The notes beneath the pieces were generated by a model, which did no database searches, was not told the origin of the DNA, and saw nothing but the letters and a program-made list of their open reading frames with translations. DNA of 64,000 nucleotides from NCBI GenBank assembly GCA_023405815.1, contig JAEXXM010000011.1:62001-126000 (forward strand), in the 5' to 3' direction. Shown here piece after piece: positions 61,764 through 64,000 of the stretch; the first letter of the stretch is position 1, and the number at the start of each line of letters is the position of its first letter. Source of the stretch: Pseudomonadota bacterium. Lineage in GTDB: Bacteria; Pseudomonadota; Alphaproteobacteria; Rhizobiales; Hyphomicrobiaceae. A program made the translations under genes and the position numbers.

Positions 61764-63674
61764 ATGGCACGCACATCGCCGCGGTCCGAGGCCCTTACGG
61801 TCCACCCCAAGGGTGGGCATGCCCGCTCGTCCCATAGGCTCCCGGCGTTCGTCTCCCCGCAATTGGCGACGCTGGTTGCCGAGCCACCCGAAGGCGATGG
61901 CTGGCTGCACGAGATCAAGTATGACGGCTATCGCGCCATCGCCGCCGTGGCGGGAGGGCATTGCCGCATCTACACGCGTTCCGGACAGGATTGGACGGAG
62001 AAATTCGCTTCCATCGCCGACGCGTTGCGCCGGCTGAAAGTCGGCAGCGCGCTGCTCGACGGGGAGATCGTGGCTCTGGACCAGCACGGCCGCTCGAGCT
62101 TCCAGCTCCTGCAGAGCAGCCTCAAGGAGGGGCACACCCCCCTCACCTACTACGTGTTCGATCTTCTCGAGCTGGATGGCCGCGATCTGCGCGACGAGCC
62201 CCTGAAACGGCGCAAGGAGATCCTGCGCAAGGTGCTGAAGGGAGCGCTTGATTCTGTTCGCTTCAGCGAGGATGTCGTCGGGCACGGCAGTCGGGTGTTT
62301 GCACACGCGTGCCGGATGGGGCTCGAAGGCATCGTCTCGAAGCAGGCGAACAAGTCGTACCAATCGCGGCGCACGCAAACGTGGCTCAAGTGCAAGTGCA
62401 CGGGCGAAGAGGAATTCGTCATCGGCGGCTACCGCAAGTCGGACAAGAAGGGACGGCCGTTCGCCTCGCTGCTGATCGGGGAGTTCGTCGGCGACAAGCT
62501 GCATTATCGCGGCCGCGTCGGAACCGGGTTCGACGCTGCGACATTGGACGACTTGAGCACCCAGTTTGCGAAGCTCGCGCGCAAGACGAGCCCGTTCGTC
62601 GATGCCCCGCGCGCCATCAGCCGCGACGCGGACTGGGTCGAGCCGCGTCTCGTCGCACAGGTTGCCTTCACCGAGCGGACGAACGACGGCATTTTGAGGC
62701 ATCCGGCATTTCTCGGATTGCGAGGCGACAAGCCGGCAAGGGAAGTGCAGGCGCAGGCGGTGATGAGCATGGCTAGGAGCGCAGATCCAGACGACATCGC
62801 CGGTGTCCGGCTGACGAACCCCGAGCGCGTGCTGTTCAGCGAAGCAGGGCTGACAAAGCTCGATCTCGCGCAGTACTACGTCGCCGTCAGCGGCCGCATG
62901 CTGCCATACGCCGGCGACCGCCCGATCAGCCTGGTGCGCTGCCCGAACGGGGAATCGGGCGAGCGCTTTTTCCAAAAGCACCACAAGAAGGGAATGCCGG
63001 CGGCGCTGAGGCCCGTTCCAATCATCGAGAACGACGGCGACGAGGCGGAGTACCTCATGGTCGACAGCGCGGCGGGGCTCGTGGGCGTAGCACAGATTGC
63101 AGGGCTCGAGATCCATCCCTGGGGCGCGCGCATTGGCAATCTGGATCATCCCGAGCGCCTGATCTTCGACCTCGATCCCGACACCACGCTCGGCTTTGCC
63201 GACGTGTGCGAAGCCGCGCGCGACGTGCGCCGCCTGTTGCAGACCGCGGGGCTCGAGAGCTTCGCGCTCGTCACCGGGGGCAAGGGCATTCACGTCATCG
63301 CGCCACTCAGCGCCCGCCAGGACTGGGAGACAGTCAAGAGCTTCGCGCGCGGCGTCGCCGAGAAGCTTGCGGAGACGGAGCCGGAGCGGTTCGTCGCGAC
63401 CATGTCGAAAGCGAAGCGGCGCGGGCGAATATTCATCGACTGGCTGCGCAACGAGCGCGGCGCTACGGCGATCGCGCCCTATTCGCCGCGCGCAAAGCCG
63501 GAGGCGAGCGTTGCGACCCCGGTGACGTGGGCCGAGCTGTCGCGCATCGAGGCAGCGAACGCGTTTACAATCCCCGCCGTCCTGCAGCGCATCAAGCGCA
63601 AGACGGACCCCTGGGTCGGCTACCAAAAGGCGAGCCAGAAGATCTCACGCGAAGCGCTCCGCTTCTTCACCTGA
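61764..63674 (+). CDS. ligD: DNA ligase D (LigD) with ligase and polymerase domains, no phosphoesterase domain
   Basis: The 636-aa protein joins double-strand breaks with Ku in bacterial NHEJ. The N-terminal ATP-dependent ligase has the adenylated Lys52 in EIKYDGYR and VIGGYRKSDKKGRPFASLLIG later. The C-terminal AEP polymerase domain starts around DPDDIAGVRLTNPERVLF, with FDLDPD carrying the catalytic Asp residues and VTGGKGIHVIAPL. The phosphoesterase domain of Pseudomonas LigD is missing. The start is uncertain: 61764, 61746 or 61680. The 3' end overlaps the convergent glycosyltransferase gene by 30 bp. No ku gene is in the window. Confidence 0.9.
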   Translation: MARTSPRSEALTVHPKGGHARSSHRLPAFVSPQLATLVAEPPEGDGWLHEIKYDGYRAIAAVAGGHCRIYTRSGQDWTEKFASIADALRRLKVGSALLDGEIVALDQHGRSSFQLLQSSLKEGHTPLTYYVFDLLELDGRDLRDEPLKRRKEILRKVLKGALDSVRFSEDVVGHGSRVFAHACRMGLEGIVSKQANKSYQSRRTQTWLKCKCTGEEEFVIGGYRKSDKKGRPFASLLIGEFVGDKLHYRGRVGTGFDAATLDDLSTQFAKLARKTSPFVDAPRAISRDADWVEPRLVAQVAFTERTNDGILRHPAFLGLRGDKPAREVQAQAVMSMARSADPDDIAGVRLTNPERVLFSEAGLTKLDLAQYYVAVSGRMLPYAGDRPISLVRCPNGESGERFFQKHHKKGMPAALRPVPIIENDGDEAEYLMVDSAAGLVGVAQIAGLEIHPWGARIGNLDHPERLIFDLDPDTTLGFADVCEAARDVRRLLQTAGLESFALVTGGKGIHVIAPLSARQDWETVKSFARGVAEKLAETEPERFVATMSKAKRRGRIFIDWLRNERGATAIAPYSPRAKPEASVATPVTWAELSRIEAANAFTIPAVLQRIKRKTDPWVGYQKASQKISREALRFFT

Positions 63675-64000
63675 GCTCTGCCGGACCGCCTCGGCGCTCG
63701 TGCGGCCGGTGTGCTCGGTCTTCTCCCAATGGAACGGCGCCCAAATCAGCTGCCACAGGGCACGGTAGGCGGCGAACGAGATCGCCAGCCAATAGAACGG
63801 CATCATCATGGCATTGGCGGCGAGGCCGGGACGACCGCGGCGGGCGGAGGCGACGGTACCGAGGGCGATGGCGCTGACATAGCCGGCGATCAGATTGACG
63901 ATACCGATGGCGAGCAGCCATTGGCCGAACATGCTTTCGGGAACCGCGAGCAACCGCCCCTGCCAAGCACCCACGGCGATGAGCACGTAGAACCACGGGT
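63645..64000 (-). CDS. Family 2 glycosyltransferase, C-terminal part only
   Basis: This open frame runs off the right edge with no start; 118 residues are visible. It has membrane helices (ESMFGQWLLAIGIVNLIAGYVSAIALGTV and MMMPFYWLAISFAAYRALWQLI) and ends with APFHWEKTEHTGRTS. The A-Y-R-A-L-W-Q and WEKTxH motifs are characteristic of the C-terminus of membrane GT2 enzymes of the cellulose-synthase-like kind. The product made is unknown. Its final 10 codons overlap the 3' end of ligD on the other strand. Confidence 0.8.
   Translation of the reverse strand, partial: PWFYVLIAVGAWQGRLLAVPESMFGQWLLAIGIVNLIAGYVSAIALGTVASARRGRPGLAANAMMMPFYWLAISFAAYRALWQLIWAPFHWEKTEHTGRTSAEAVRQSSGEEAERFA

Noticed and set aside
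61419..63626. 735-codon open frame on the minus strand opposite ligD
   Set aside because: It covers a well-conserved LigD gene, has an Arg/Ala/Asp-rich pattern without motifs, and is the usual antisense by-product of high-GC codon bias.

Overview
The window is GC-rich, gene-dense chromosomal DNA of an alphaproteobacterium, most likely of the order Hyphomicrobiales. The evidence is a class I lysyl-tRNA synthetase, separate petA-petB-petC genes (not the fused petBC/fbcH of Bradyrhizobium and Rhodopseudomonas), an Omp25-like barrel porin, an H-NS-type protein with the alphaproteobacterial C-terminal motif, a CIRCE-controlled groESL operon, an unlinked methylmalonyl-CoA mutase small subunit, the Lhr-like helicase/PdeM pair, and a P1B-5 ATPase with a hemerythrin tail like rhizobial Nia. 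I see no rRNA, phage, transposase or CRISPR array.

Layout. 1-6.3 kb: a truncated exported protein, a 73-aa acidic protein, a first proline iminopeptidase, panE, mtnP and the bc1 complex (petABC). 6.5-16.3 kb: an MsbA-like ABC exporter divergent from hemF, a porin, a lysozyme-like exported protein, a Nudix/DUF6111/cca operon and a YcbB-type L,D-transpeptidase. 16.5-21.4 kb: groESL with terminator, promoter and CIRCE; a PfpI-family protein; an H-NS-like gene; a 545-bp intergenic region with structured signals; sodB; and a small cytochrome c. 21.5-34.8 kb: a DUF4236 protein, a HerA-like ATPase, mutA, msrA, mepA, an alpha/beta hydrolase, an SRPBCC protein, a GAF-GGDEF-EAL protein, a TerB protein and lysK. 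35-44.1 kb: a DUF262/DUF1524 (GmrSD-like) protein, DUF952-pyrD, Lhr helicase-pdeM, and TIGR02186 with a TauE/SafE permease. 44.3-51.7 kb: a large PodJ-like coiled-coil/Sel1 protein, yjbQ, a second proline iminopeptidase, a symporter/DUF4212 pair and mscL. 52-64 kb: a compositionally odd methyltransferase, a LysE exporter, tRNA-Gly(CCC), the Nia-like ATPase, a DUF1348 protein, a sulfite-oxidase-like enzyme with its flavin reductase, a candidate small RNA, a Tat-exported sulfatase with a divergent regulator, a lone receiver protein, a LigD lacking the phosphoesterase domain, and the C-terminus of a family 2 glycosyltransferase at the right edge.

Most of the content is housekeeping. Several genes concern the cell envelope and peptidoglycan (L,D-transpeptidase, MepA, lysozyme-like protein, PodJ-like protein, MscL, porin), stress and redox repair (groESL, SodB, MsrA, PfpI) and DNA repair (Lhr helicase, PdeM, LigD). 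The less explained items are the structured orphan transcript near 57.9 kb, the modular hairpin/TCATCCC intergenic repeats, the intergenic region upstream of sodB, the solitary DUF262/DUF1524 protein, and tandem TTAA-like boxes upstream of the PodJ-like gene. I did not find convincing evidence of a wholly new multi-gene system. All homology statements come from motif recognition; no database search was run.
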